Source: Bacilliculturomica massiliensis
GTDB lineage: Bacteria; Bacillota; Clostridia; Peptostreptococcales; Anaerovoracaceae
DNA: 64,000 bases
Assembly (NCBI RefSeq): GCF_900605495.1
Contig: NZ_LR027601.1
Coordinates: 236,912-300,911 of the forward strand
Reading direction: 5' to 3'
This document shows positions 44,361 to 53,424 of the stretch, one piece after another; positions within the stretch are counted from its first letter, which is position 1, and every line of letters begins with the position of its first letter. Below the pieces are notes generated by a model. It saw only the letters and a list, made by a program, of their open reading frames with translations. It made no database searches and was not told the DNA's origin. Both the position numbers and the translations under genes were made by a program.

Positions 44361-45638
44361 ATGAGCGAATACAGCGAGTTGATCAAACACCTGGGCAAGA
44401 TACGGGACTATATGCGGGATTTTTACGTATTTGGATTTCGGTCCAGAAGCCAGCTCTCCGGGAGGAAGGGAAAAAGCGGCAGAAGCTACGATAATGAGAG
44501 ACGGCGCATCGAAAGTTATCTCAGCGATTTCATGGCTTTCCGCCAGGATAAAAACGGAAAGAGCATTTTTCTGTCTGTGGACAGCGCGGCGATTCCGGAA
44601 AATCCTCTTTACAGGGCGTTTAAGGCAAAAACTTTCACAAAGAACGATATTACGCTGCATTTTTGTCTGCTGGACCTGCTGGCCGACGGAAAAGGGTACA
44701 CGGCGGCCCAGGCGGCGGAGGAGATCGACAGCCGCTGTCTCAGCGCCTTCGGAGAACCAGTGGTGCCGGATCTGTCAACCGTACGCAAGAAATTGATCGA
44801 GTACGAAAAACTGGGGATCTTTCGGGCGGAGAAAAACGGGAAAACACAGTTATATTTTCTGAACGGAGGGGAGGATACGGCAGGAGAGGATCCCGGGATC
44901 AGCCCCCAGGCGCTGGCTTTTTTCAGCGAGATGTCTCCGCTGGGTGTGGCGGGCAGCTATATCATGGACAGGGACGGGGTGAGGAACCGGATCTTTTCAT
45001 GGAAGCATCACTATATCATGCCGGCCCTGGACAGCGAGATCTGCTTTCTGCTGGTACAGGCCATGCATGAGAAGCGAAAGGTGATCATCACCAATGAAAG
45101 CCCCAGACGCGGCGGCGGGGGTCAGCTGGAGATCGAGATACTGCCTCTGAAAATACTGATCAGCCTGCGAAACGGCAGACGCTACGCCGCGGCTTATCAC
45201 ATGGGACGCAAAGCGATTCTGACTTTTCGGCTGGATTATATTAAATCTGTGCGCTTGGCAGAAGAGAGCGGCGAATTTGACATTCTCAGGAAAAAAACGG
45301 AGGAGCTGCTCAGGCAGAGCTGGGGGGTGTCCCTGGGAAGACAGAGGGAACCGGAGCATTTGACGATGCAGCTTCGGATCGAGGGCCATGAGGGATATAT
45401 AGCGGATCGGCTGCGGAAGGAGGGAAAGCACGGTGTGCTGCGGCAGCTCTCAGAAACCGTATGGCAGTACGATATCGACGTCTGGGATCCATCGGAGATG
45501 CTTCCCTGGCTGCGCACCTTTATCGGGCGTGTTCTGCGGCTGGACTGCACAGACCCGGCGGTGACGGAGATATTTTACAGGGATATGGAGCTGCTGTACG
45601 AGTCCTACGGCATAGGAGGCGGCGATGTTTTTTCATGA
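44361..45638 (+). CDS. WYL-domain regulator, first of a pair
   Basis: A 425-residue protein from the ATG at 44361 (GGGGGAGGGC upstream). The N-terminal part (residues 60-165) is helical and HTH-like (TLHFCLLDLLADGKGYTAAQAAEEID, DLSTVRKKLIEYEKLGIF). Residues about 210-300 form a WYL domain and the last 100 residues the WCX extension (DVWDPSEMLPWLRTFIGRVLRL). WYL domains bind nucleic acid or nucleotide ligands and regulate DNA-damage, RNA-repair or defence genes. Its end overlaps the next gene by 14 bp. Confidence 0.85.
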   Translation: MSEYSELIKHLGKIRDYMRDFYVFGFRSRSQLSGRKGKSGRSYDNERRRIESYLSDFMAFRQDKNGKSIFLSVDSAAIPENPLYRAFKAKTFTKNDITLHFCLLDLLADGKGYTAAQAAEEIDSRCLSAFGEPVVPDLSTVRKKLIEYEKLGIFRAEKNGKTQLYFLNGGEDTAGEDPGISPQALAFFSEMSPLGVAGSYIMDRDGVRNRIFSWKHHYIMPALDSEICFLLVQAMHEKRKVIITNESPRRGGGGQLEIEILPLKILISLRNGRRYAAAYHMGRKAILTFRLDYIKSVRLAEESGEFDILRKKTEELLRQSWGVSLGRQREPEHLTMQLRIEGHEGYIADRLRKEGKHGVLRQLSETVWQYDIDVWDPSEMLPWLRTFIGRVLRLDCTDPAVTEIFYRDMELLYESYGIGGGDVFS

Positions 45639-46533
45639 GATATACAATACTTATTATCTGGCCGTAGAGCGGATGATCCGGCAGGCCGCCTCCGGGATGC
45701 TGGATGAAAAGAGCGCGTGGGAGATCGCCAGGGAGACCGCTTTCTCCGAGAGTTTTCTCTATATTTTGGATGCGGTCAGGAGCGAAACATGGCAGGTAGT
45801 CACAAAAGACTTCCGGACGCCGCTTCAAAATCTTCCGAAGCGCCCCCTCACAGATCTGGAGCGGCAGTGGGTGGCTGCGGTGAAACAGGATTCGCGCATG
45901 AGGCTGTTTGAACCAGAGACGGCGGGGACGGGGGCAGGCGCAGAGCCTGAGACAGATGTAAAGCAGGGAGCTGAGTCGGAAACGGCGAAAAGACGGGGGG
46001 CGGAGAAGGGGCGTACGTTTCCGCCGCTGTACAGTCTGAATGATTTCTACATAACAGATGCGCCGGGGGAGGGAGATCCCTATGGATCGCAGGAATACAG
46101 GGCCGTGTTCCGCACGGTGCTGAAAGCGGCGGAGGAAGGCGGTCCGCTGCGCATTCGTTACGTGAGCGGAAAAGGCCGGGAAAGGGAGGATATCTATCTC
46201 CCTCTCCGACTGGAGTATTCGGAGAAAGACGACCGATTCCGGCTGCTGGCGCAGGGGCGGCGTGGGTTCACGATCCTCAACCTTTCCAGAATAAAGGAAT
46301 GCGTTCCGGAGAAGGAGGCCGCCGGGACAGACGCCGCTCAGGAGGAACTGCTGCGAAGAGGCCGCCGGAAGAACCGGAGCCGGGAATCGGCCGCAGGACA
46401 GGGAGCTGGGGATATACGGAAAGCGGCTGCAGGACAGAAGGTCGGAGGCGCGCATCTGTCGGAGCAGGGAAGCGCGGCCGGCACGTTCGGCCGGCGCAGG
46501 CCAGGGGCGGGGCTGTCTCTTTTACCCATCTAG
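45625..46533 (+). CDS. WYL-domain regulator, second of a pair, probably truncated
   Basis: A 302-residue protein whose first 225 residues look like the partner WYL protein: FFHEIYNTYYLAVERMIRQA, WQVVTKDFRTPLQNLPKRPLTDLERQW, and RIRYVSGKGREREDIYLPLRLEYSEKDDRFRLLA. The last 70 residues are Gly/Arg/Ala-rich with no fold, where a WCX extension is expected. Just downstream lie an AIM24 3' relic and a structured repeat, so the tail was probably replaced by a rearrangement. A low-complexity acidic linker sits at 95-125. Confidence 0.7.
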   Translation: MFFHEIYNTYYLAVERMIRQAASGMLDEKSAWEIARETAFSESFLYILDAVRSETWQVVTKDFRTPLQNLPKRPLTDLERQWVAAVKQDSRMRLFEPETAGTGAGAEPETDVKQGAESETAKRRGAEKGRTFPPLYSLNDFYITDAPGEGDPYGSQEYRAVFRTVLKAAEEGGPLRIRYVSGKGREREDIYLPLRLEYSEKDDRFRLLAQGRRGFTILNLSRIKECVPEKEAAGTDAAQEELLRRGRRKNRSRESAAGQGAGDIRKAAAGQKVGGAHLSEQGSAAGTFGRRRPGAGLSLLPI

Positions 46534-46564
46534 ATGGGGCTAAGAGACAAGCGTCCGGCCCGCA

Positions 46565-46598
46565 TGAAAATGAATACCAGCACAAACCAGAGCAAGTG
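46565..46598 (+). pseudogene. Relic of the 3' end of an AIM24-like gene
   Basis: ATGAATACCAGCA..AGAGCAAGT repeats the last codons of the AIM24 gene (41207-41236) with a small insertion. The stop codon is lost, and the frame runs on into the repeat. It ends where the structured repeat starts, as at 41237-41240. Confidence 0.55.
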
Positions 46599-46600
46599 GA

Positions 46601-46665
46601 GTGGGGTTATACCTTGATGGGCTGCGGCCCATCCTGTGCCACTGAGCGCCCTCGGCGGCTCAGCC
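46601..46665 (+). repeat. Diverged structured repeat (locus 3 of 3)
   Basis: TTATACCTTGATGG at 46607 matches the 41-kb repeats. Hairpin one is GATGGGC/GCCCATC (46616-46633), hairpin two CTGAGC/GCTCAG (46642-46663). Both stems differ in sequence from the other loci but remain paired. The TATAAT hexamer is absent. Confidence 0.7.
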
Positions 46666-46925
46666 CGAGGGCCGGCCGCCGGAACGGCACGGGCGACGCA
46701 AACCTGAAAACGCGCATTCCCGCCCAGCCGAACTGCAGATACCGGGAGGAAGAAGTCGAAGCCGAAAGCGGCCGGGGAGCCGCGGTCTGAAGACCAAGGC
46801 CGGGGAAGGCCGCGCTTCCGCTTTGACGGACCCCTCTCTCAAGCAGTTCGCCGCGGGAAACGCGGGGATATTTCTCACGCCGCACTATTTTGAAAAGACG
46901 TTCCGGTCAGACAGGGGGAATTGAA

Positions 46926-48026
46926 ATGACAACGATCACGATCAAAGAAAACCAGAGAGGCTTCCTCTTTGTAAACGGCACATTCGAGCGCATGCTGATG
47001 CCGGGAAAACACCGCTTTTTCCGCAGCGGCTGCCAGGTAAAGGTAAAGCTGGCTTCCGGACGCTTTCTGGACGAAGAATACGACATCGGCGTGTTTCGGA
47101 AGGATGAAAATTTCAGCAGAGAGATCGCGCAGGTGGACGTGGCAGATCAGACTATCGCGCTGCACTACATAGACGGAAAATTTGACGGGCATCTGACGCC
47201 GGGGGCTTACGCCTTCTGGAGCGTGTTTGAGCGCCACGAGTTCCGTGAGATCAGCACCGGAGAACCGGAGGTGAGCGCGGATGTGCCGCGGTTCATTTTC
47301 GACTGGCTGCCCAAGTCCCTTTATCAGGCGGTCAGGGTGGAATCCTATGAGAGGGCGCTGCTGTATTTTGATCAGAAGCTGCAGCGGGTCCTCAGCGAGG
47401 GCACGTATTACTTCTGGAACAATGGGACGAAGATCGACGCGCGGTTTGTAGATATCCGGCTGACACAGCTGGATCTGACTGGGCAGGAGATCATGACGCT
47501 GGATAAGGTATCCCTGCGGATCAATTTTGTATGCTATTACAAAATCACCGATCCGGTAAAGGTATGCACCGAGATCCGGGATCTGGACCGTCAGATCCAT
47601 ATCCTGACGCAGATGGCGCTGCGGGAATACGTGGGCAGGTATCGCCTGGATGAGATCCTGGAAAACAAGGAACAGATCTCTGACTTCGTATATCGGAAGA
47701 TGAAACAAAAGGAAGGGGAGTATTATGTGTCTTTCTCAGAGGCGGGCGTGAAAGACATTATACTGCCGGGCGAGATCCGGGATATCATGAATACCGTGCT
47801 TCTGGCGGAAAAACGGGCACAGGCCAATGTGATCACCCGCCGGGAGGAAGTGGCGTCCACCAGAAGCCTGCTGAACACGGCAAAACTGATGGATGAAAAT
47901 CAGACGCTCTATAAGCTGAAGGAGCTTGAATACCTGGAAAAGATCTGTGAAAATGTGGGTACCATAACAGTTGGAGGCGGATCGGATCTGCTGTCGCAGC
48001 TGACGGCGGTGCTGCAGGGCGCATAA
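46926..48026 (+). CDS. Slipin (SPFH/Band 7) protein
   Basis: The ATG at 46926 with AGGGGGAATTGAA upstream gives 366 residues. It has the slipin pattern: ENQRGFLFVNGTFERMLMPGKHRFF at the start, then the SPFH core (about 165-300; DARFVDIRLTQLDLTGQEIMTLDKVSLRINFVCYYKITDP) and a coiled tail. There is no clear membrane segment, unlike stomatin. Slipins are found next to rtcB in several bacterial RNA-repair loci, as here. Confidence 0.85.
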   Translation: MTTITIKENQRGFLFVNGTFERMLMPGKHRFFRSGCQVKVKLASGRFLDEEYDIGVFRKDENFSREIAQVDVADQTIALHYIDGKFDGHLTPGAYAFWSVFERHEFREISTGEPEVSADVPRFIFDWLPKSLYQAVRVESYERALLYFDQKLQRVLSEGTYYFWNNGTKIDARFVDIRLTQLDLTGQEIMTLDKVSLRINFVCYYKITDPVKVCTEIRDLDRQIHILTQMALREYVGRYRLDEILENKEQISDFVYRKMKQKEGEYYVSFSEAGVKDIILPGEIRDIMNTVLLAEKRAQANVITRREEVASTRSLLNTAKLMDENQTLYKLKELEYLEKICENVGTITVGGGSDLLSQLTAVLQGA

Positions 48027-48132
48027 GCGCCGGTGGACGGCGCAGAAAGCTGTACAGATGAGAACGCCGGATTTTTGAGAAGAAGCGGGGGACAGAAAGG
48101 TTTTCTGGGGGATGGCGGAAAAGGAGGATGAA

Positions 48133-49338
48133 ATGATAGAGATCAGAGGAAGATACAACCGGGCTGCAGTGTACGCCTGCGAACTTGAAGATACGGCGGC
48201 GGAACAGATCCGGACCCTGTGCGATATGGAATTTGCAGCAGGTGAGAAGATCCGGATCATGCCTGACGTACACGCGGGAGCCGGATGCACCATCGGAACG
48301 ACGATGACCATCACGGACAAAGTGGTGCCCAACCTGGTAGGGGTCGACATCGGGTGCGGGATGGAGACCGTGCGGCTGAAAGAGCGTTCCATTGATCTGG
48401 AAAAGCTGGACCGTCTGATCTACGCCAGCGTTCCCTGCGGCTTTGCGGTCAGAAAAAATCCTCACCGCTATAACTGTTCCATCGATCTGTCCGAACTTCG
48501 GTGCGCGGCAAAAGTCGATCTGGACCGTGCGGCGAAGAGCATCGGGACGCTGGGCGGCGGAAATCATTTTATTGAGGTCGACCGTGACGACGAGGGCGCG
48601 CTTTATCTGGTGGTCCACTCCGGAAGCCGTCATCTGGGCCTGGAGACCGCGAATTTCTATCAGAGCGCGGGATGGGAAAACCTAAATGGATACGATAAGA
48701 ACTCTATCGGAAAGCTGATCGAGGAATATAAAGGGGCGGGCCGGGAAAAGGAGATCCAGACTGCGGTGGAAGAAATGAAAAAACGGGTGATGACCCATAT
48801 TCCCAAGGCGCTGGCCTACGTGTGCGGGAGTCTCTTTGAGGATTATATCCACGATATGAAGCTGGTGCAGCGCTTTGCCATGCTGAACCGAAAGGCCATA
48901 ACCGACGAGATCCTTTCGGGTATGGATCTGACCGCGGAGGAGGAATTCACCACGATCCACAATTATATTGATACGGACGAGATGATTCTGCGAAAGGGCG
49001 CCGTGTCCGCCAGGGCAGGGGAAAAGCTGCTGATCCCCATGAACATGCGGGACGGCAGCCTGATCTGCACAGGGAAGGGAAATAAAGACTGGAATTGCTC
49101 CGCGCCCCACGGGGCGGGCCGGCTCATGAGCCGGGCGAAAGCAAAACAGCGTTTTTCCGTGGAGACCTTTGAAAAAGAAATGGAAGGCGTCTACACCACG
49201 TCGGTGAACCCGGATACTCTGGACGAGTGTCCTATGGCCTACAAGAACATGGACGCGATCATCAGTCAGATCGGGCCTACGGCGGAGATAGAAAAGGTCA
49301 TAAGACCCATCTATAACTTTAAGGCGGGCGGAGAGTGA
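48133..49338 (+). CDS. rtcB: RNA ligase RtcB
   Basis: A 401-residue RtcB from the ATG at 48133 (AAGGAGGATGAA upstream). It joins 2',3'-cyclic phosphate or 3'-phosphate RNA ends to 5'-OH ends using GTP and Mn2+. Metal and active-site motifs are present: DVHAGAGCTIGTT, VGVDIGCGM, LGGGNHFIEV, HSGSRHLG and the guanylylated His in SAPHGAGRLMSR. It is preceded by two WYL regulators and a slipin, so the four form a likely RNA-repair operon. No rtcA or archease gene is in the window. Confidence 0.95.
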   Translation: MIEIRGRYNRAAVYACELEDTAAEQIRTLCDMEFAAGEKIRIMPDVHAGAGCTIGTTMTITDKVVPNLVGVDIGCGMETVRLKERSIDLEKLDRLIYASVPCGFAVRKNPHRYNCSIDLSELRCAAKVDLDRAAKSIGTLGGGNHFIEVDRDDEGALYLVVHSGSRHLGLETANFYQSAGWENLNGYDKNSIGKLIEEYKGAGREKEIQTAVEEMKKRVMTHIPKALAYVCGSLFEDYIHDMKLVQRFAMLNRKAITDEILSGMDLTAEEEFTTIHNYIDTDEMILRKGAVSARAGEKLLIPMNMRDGSLICTGKGNKDWNCSAPHGAGRLMSRAKAKQRFSVETFEKEMEGVYTTSVNPDTLDECPMAYKNMDAIISQIGPTAEIEKVIRPIYNFKAGGE

Positions 49339-49359
49339 AAACGTTCACTCTCCGTCTTT
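49329..49359. terminator. Bidirectional terminator between convergent genes
   Basis: CGGAGAGTGAA (49329-49339) and TTCACTCTCCG (49344-49354) form an 11-bp perfect stem with loop AACG, followed by TCTTTTT. The stop codons of rtcB and of the LysR gene both lie within it. Confidence 0.88.
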
Positions 49360-50223
49360 TTGCGTCCATTTGAGAAAGTGTCTGGCCGCCTGTGAAATAT
49401 AGGTGTCATTGCGGAAGACCACACAAATATCGGACTGGAGATCCTGACAGTGGATCTGCCGGGCCGTCAGGCTGTCTGTACGCAGCAGGGTGGAATGGGG
49501 GACGATCCCCACGCCCAGACCGCTCTCCGCCATGTGCAGCGTGGTTCGGGCATCATCATTGACACAGAAGAAGTTCGGTTTCAGCCCCGACTTGGTGAAT
49601 GTGTCCGCCAGGATCTGTTCCCATCGCCGGTAGAGGATGAGCGGCATTTTAGCCAGATCTTCCAGGCTGACAGCTTCGGCGGGATCATCAGTCCCGGCCT
49701 GAAAAAAACCGGGCAGGCCAACGGCATAAAGCGATTCACGCCGAAGCCGTACGATATTCAGGTCAGCGGCGGCAAAGGGCGTTCGGACAAAGGCCAGCTC
49801 GGCCTGATTCGTGCGGACCTTTTCCAATAAGTGATAAGTGTCGTCCTCGTAGATCTGGATGCGGATATTTGCATGACTCCTGCAGAAAGGCCGGAGCCAC
49901 CGGGCGGTGACAAATCCGCACAGAGAGGAAGCGATGCCCAGGCGCATGGTGCCGCCGGCTCCGGCCTGTATATCTTCCATCTCGTTTTTTACGGAGGCGC
50001 ACAGATCCAGGATCGAACACGCCCGCAGATAGAACGTCCGGCCGGCTTCCGTCAGTCGGATCTGCCGTGTGCCGCGGTCGAAGAGCGGCACGCCAAATTC
50101 TTTCTCCAGCAATTGGATCTGAGTGCTCAGGGGAGGCTGGGACATGTGCAGGGCCTTTGCCGCCGCGGTTATAGTACCTTCGTTGACGACAGTCACGAAG
50201 TAGCTCAGCTGTCGAATATCCAT
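49345..50223 (-). CDS. LysR-family regulator of the chromate transporter pair
   Basis: A full-length 292-residue LysR protein: winged helix at residues 1-60 (TITAAAKALHMSQPPLSTQIQLLEKEFG) and an effector domain from about 90 on. It is divergent from the chromate-transporter genes, with about 225 bp between, which holds an inverted repeat (50356-50401). Control of the chrA pair is likely. GAGGATCCC precedes the start. Confidence 0.9.
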   Translation of the reverse strand: MDIRQLSYFVTVVNEGTITAAAKALHMSQPPLSTQIQLLEKEFGVPLFDRGTRQIRLTEAGRTFYLRACSILDLCASVKNEMEDIQAGAGGTMRLGIASSLCGFVTARWLRPFCRSHANIRIQIYEDDTYHLLEKVRTNQAELAFVRTPFAAADLNIVRLRRESLYAVGLPGFFQAGTDDPAEAVSLEDLAKMPLILYRRWEQILADTFTKSGLKPNFFCVNDDARTTLHMAESGLGVGIVPHSTLLRTDSLTARQIHCQDLQSDICVVFRNDTYISQAARHFLKWTQKDGE

Positions 50224-50355
50224 GGGATCCTCGCTTTCGGTGAATCATTTTAAGAAATATGGGTCTCAACCGTGACCGGCAGGTCTCCGGGACCGGAACG
50301 GCGAACAGGGGGCAGGACCTTCTGCGGTCTCTCTTCCATACGAAAAACATATACT

Positions 50356-50401
50356 TATAGCATAAAACAAATATTTTTAATATACAATAAAAAATGCTAT
50401 A
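50356..50401. promoter_or_regulatory. Inverted repeat, candidate LysR operator
   Basis: TATAGCAT (50356-50363) and ATGCTATA (50394-50401) are perfect inverted copies, with an AT-rich 30-bp centre in which the promoters probably lie. It fits a LysR-type operator between divergent genes. Confidence 0.5.
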
Positions 50402-50449
50402 GTAGTAGACAGAGATTTCAGGGAAGTAAGAGAAAAGAGGAGAACCCAT

Positions 50450-51010
50450 ATGCGTTCCTGTTGGAAATTGTTTTGGATCTTTGCAAAGATCGGTGTGATG
50501 ACCTTTGGCGGGGGGTATGCCATGCTGCCGATCCTTCAGAGGGAGCTGGTAGAAAACCGGGGCTGGACTACAGATGAGGAACTGGCGGATTATTTCGCCA
50601 TCGGCCAGTGTACGCCCGGCGTGATCGCGGTGAATACAGCCACTTTTATCGGACAAAAAAAGTGCGGCATACCGGGAGGGGTCGCCGCCACGCTGGGCGT
50701 GGTGTTTCCGTCGCTGATCATTATTTCAGTGCTGGCCGGTCTGATCTCAAATTTTGCGGATCTGCTGGTGGTCCAGTATGCTTTTGCCGGGATCCGGGCC
50801 TGCGTCTGCGTTCTGATTTTTAATGCGGTGAGCAAGCTCTGGAAGAGCGCGGTCAAGGATCGGCTGACGCTGATCATTTTCCTGCTGGTGCTGCCGGCAG
50901 CCTGTTTTCTGAATGTGTCGCCGGTGATATTTGTCATTCTGGCCGCTGCAGTGGGAATCGCGCTGGAACTGAAAAAAGGAGCGCGGAAGAGAGGAGGAGA
51001 GGAAGCATGA
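50450..51010 (+). CDS. Chromate transporter family, short subunit 1
   Basis: A 186-residue membrane protein corresponding to half of a ChrA protein. It has the family start WIFAKIGVMTFGGGYAMLPILQREL and ATDEEL-type segment, then GQCTPGVIAVNTATFIGQK and GVAATLGVVFPS. Half-size ChrA proteins come in pairs that together form the carrier. Its last 4 bp overlap the second subunit. Chromate export is known for some members; for clostridial pairs the substrate is unknown. Confidence 0.9.
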   Translation: MRSCWKLFWIFAKIGVMTFGGGYAMLPILQRELVENRGWTTDEELADYFAIGQCTPGVIAVNTATFIGQKKCGIPGGVAATLGVVFPSLIIISVLAGLISNFADLLVVQYAFAGIRACVCVLIFNAVSKLWKSAVKDRLTLIIFLLVLPAACFLNVSPVIFVILAAAVGIALELKKGARKRGGEEA

Positions 51011-51585
51011 TCTATCTGATCCTTTTCTGGGAGTTTTTCAAGACAGGACTGTTTGCCGTGGGCGGCGGATTGGCGACGCTGCCTTTTCTGACGCGTCTGG
51101 GAGAGAATACCGGTTGGTTTACGCACAGCCAGCTGGCCGACATGGTAGCGGTATCGGAGTCCACCCCGGGGCCCATCGGGGTCAATATGGCCACCTATGT
51201 AGGCTTTACGGCCGCAGGCGTTCCCGGCGCGGTCGTGGCTACGGTGGGGCTGATCACGCCGTCCATCATCATTATTCTGATCATCGCCGGATGCTTGAAA
51301 AATTTCAGGGATAACCGGTTTGTAAACTCGGTATTCACGTGTCTCAGACCGGCTTCGGCGGGACTGATCGCCGCTTCCGGACTGACAGTGGCCTCGATGG
51401 CGCTTCTGCACCTGCCCGGTGGGAGCGCCGGGGCAGGGATCCTGGATATACTGAATTGGAAGGCCGTCGTGCTGGCCGCGATTTTGTTTGTACTGACCAC
51501 AAAGGTAAAGCGGACGAAGGGACTTCACCCCATCGTCTGGATCGTCGCCTCGGCTGTGGTGGGCGTTGTATTTCAATTTTCATAA
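51007..51585 (+). CDS. Chromate transporter family, short subunit 2
   Basis: A 192-residue partner of the previous gene, same family: FFKTGLFAVGGGLATLPFLTRLGE, SESTPGPIGVNMATYVGF and GAVVATVGLITPSIIIILIIAG. Overlap of ATGA couples the two. About six hydrophobic segments. Confidence 0.9.
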   Translation: MIYLILFWEFFKTGLFAVGGGLATLPFLTRLGENTGWFTHSQLADMVAVSESTPGPIGVNMATYVGFTAAGVPGAVVATVGLITPSIIIILIIAGCLKNFRDNRFVNSVFTCLRPASAGLIAASGLTVASMALLHLPGGSAGAGILDILNWKAVVLAAILFVLTTKVKRTKGLHPIVWIVASAVVGVVFQFS

Positions 51586-51592
51586 GAGTGGA

Positions 51593-51629
51593 AAAAACGT
51601 CTGGAGTTTTTAAGACCCGGCGTTTTTTT
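51593..51629 (+). terminator. Intrinsic terminator
   Basis: AAAAAACG(TC) pairs with GCGTTTTTTT across a loop, ending the chromate transporter unit. Confidence 0.65.
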
Positions 51630-51737
51630 ATTCACTTGTGTGAACAAAGAATGGTACAATAGGGCAAAAGCGGGTTCATAAAAGAAGAAGGATCGCAGCA
51701 GACTATACAGATGACGTCTGATGAAGGGGAATGATAG

Positions 51738-53297
51738 ATGAACGGCAAAGTGAAGAGCGCAGGCCCGGCATCTGCAGGCAGATGGGCGGAGCCCGGCGCT
51801 GAGAGCGTGGAAGAAATTATGAAAAAGTTTTTAAGCCCGGAGATGGAGACCGTGCTGCAGATTTTTGAGCGGGCCGGCATCGAAGCCTGTCTGGTGGGCG
51901 GCTGTGTGCGGGATTGTCTCATGGGAAGGCGGCCCGGCGATATAGACATTGCCACTGCCGCCAGGCCGGAGGATACGGAGAGACTGTTTGCGAACGCGGG
52001 GTTCGCCGTACTCAAAACGGGGCTGAAGCACGGAACGGTCACGGTGTTGGTGGACCGAGCCCGGCCGGGCAGAGATCAGACGGACAGAGACCGGCTGGAC
52101 AGAGACGGGCCCAACAGAGACCGGCCGAACGCCGGCGGGCCGGACATGGAGCCTGCTTCTGAACGGGTCCCCGTTGAGATCACCACTTACCGGGTAGACG
52201 GCGCCTACTCCGATCACAGGCATCCCGACAGCGTTTTCTTTACATCAAAGCTGGCCGACGATCTGGGCCGGCGCGATTTCACCGTCAATGCCATGGCGTG
52301 GTCGTCCTGTCTGGGTCTCGTTGACCTGTACGGCGGCCGGGAAGATCTGAGAAACGGGATCCTGCGGTGTGTGGGCGAGCCGGAAAAGCGATTTCGGGAG
52401 GATCCTCTGCGGATCCTGCGGGGGCTTCGTTTTATGTCAAAGCTTGGATTTCGGCCGGAGAACAGGACCAGAGAGGCCCTGTTTTCGGAAAAGGCGCTGC
52501 TGCGGGATGTGTCGGCGGAACGGGTATTTGGAGAGTTGAAAAAAATTCTTGCAGGCAGACATGCAGAACCGGTTCTGATCGAATTCGGCGGGGTGTTGGG
52601 GGAGTTCATCCCTGAACTTTTGCCCATGGCAGGCTTTGATCAGCACAATCCCCACCACATCTACGATGTGTGGACGCATTCCGTAAAAGTCCTTGCGGCG
52701 CTGGATGAGGTGTCGGCCGACAGCGGAGCTGCAGAGGCCGGCGATCATCTGCGTCTGGCGGCGCTGCTCCACGACGTGGGAAAGCCCTCCTGTTATACCC
52801 GGGATCCCAGGGGGATCGGTCACTTCTACGGCCACGCGGCCGCCGGCGTGACCATGGCGGAGGAAATTCTGCGCAGGCTGAAAACAGACGCGTTTACCAG
52901 AGAAAGGGTCACGCTCTTGATCCGATACCACGATACGCCGGTCGCCGCAGAAAAGCGGCTGATCCGCCGCTGGCTGTCCAGAGTCGGACCTGAGGTGTTC
53001 GAGGAGCTGCTCATACTGAAACGGGCGGACAATATGGCGCAGAACAGGGCGAGATTTGACCGTCAGCCGCAGTACAGGGAGATCCAGAAACTTTATGCCG
53101 ATACGGTGGCGGCGGGCGAGTGCTTTGCCTTGAAGGATCTGGCGGTAAATGGAAGGGATCTGATGGAAGCCGGGATACCCCAGGGGCCGGAAGTGGGCCG
53201 GATCCTGCGCCTTTTGCTGAGCGCGGTGGTAAACGGAGAGGAACCAAACGAGAGGGATGAGCTCCTTGCGTATGTGAAGCGCTGTCTGACGCTGTAA
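51738..53297 (+). CDS. cca: CCA tRNA nucleotidyltransferase with HD domain
   Basis: The start is either ATG 51738 (AAGGGGAATGATAG upstream, 519 residues) or ATG 51819. The nucleotidyltransferase head has GGCVRDCLMGRRPGDIDIATAARPED, then DFTVNAMAW and the RFREDPLRILRGLRF motif. An HD domain follows (LAALLHDVGKPSC). It repairs or adds the CCA end of tRNAs. Within the head domain, between VLVD and VEITTYR, there is a 35-residue Arg/Asp-rich insertion encoded by 15-bp tandem repeats (52083-52127), not found in usual family members. Confidence 0.92.
   Translation: MNGKVKSAGPASAGRWAEPGAESVEEIMKKFLSPEMETVLQIFERAGIEACLVGGCVRDCLMGRRPGDIDIATAARPEDTERLFANAGFAVLKTGLKHGTVTVLVDRARPGRDQTDRDRLDRDGPNRDRPNAGGPDMEPASERVPVEITTYRVDGAYSDHRHPDSVFFTSKLADDLGRRDFTVNAMAWSSCLGLVDLYGGREDLRNGILRCVGEPEKRFREDPLRILRGLRFMSKLGFRPENRTREALFSEKALLRDVSAERVFGELKKILAGRHAEPVLIEFGGVLGEFIPELLPMAGFDQHNPHHIYDVWTHSVKVLAALDEVSADSGAAEAGDHLRLAALLHDVGKPSCYTRDPRGIGHFYGHAAAGVTMAEEILRRLKTDAFTRERVTLLIRYHDTPVAAEKRLIRRWLSRVGPEVFEELLILKRADNMAQNRARFDRQPQYREIQKLYADTVAAGECFALKDLAVNGRDLMEAGIPQGPEVGRILRLLLSAVVNGEEPNERDELLAYVKRCLTL
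52083..52127 (+). repeat. 15-bp tandem repeats inside the CCA enzyme gene
   Basis: Three units (52083, 52098, 52113) of the form GACAGAGACCGGCTG, encoding DRDRL/DRDGP/NRDRP, with a degenerate unit before them. They keep the frame. Confidence 0.75.
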
Positions 53298-53424
53298 AAA
53301 CCGCATATCCCGAGGACGCCCCCCGGCTCAGAAAACGTATAGAGGAGTGCGGCATGTTAATATCTGAAAGGTTTATAAAAAGTTGAACATTTCAGGTCAA
53401 ACTGAGAACAGGGGGGTGGCTGGC

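Larger units (their letters stand above)
46534..46925. other. Rearranged intergenic segment
   Basis: This 392-bp stretch holds the AIM24 3'-end relic (46565-46598), one structured repeat (46601-46665) and about 250 bp of GC-rich sequence with no gene I can support. The spacing is unusual for what is otherwise a tightly packed operon. Confidence 0.55.
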
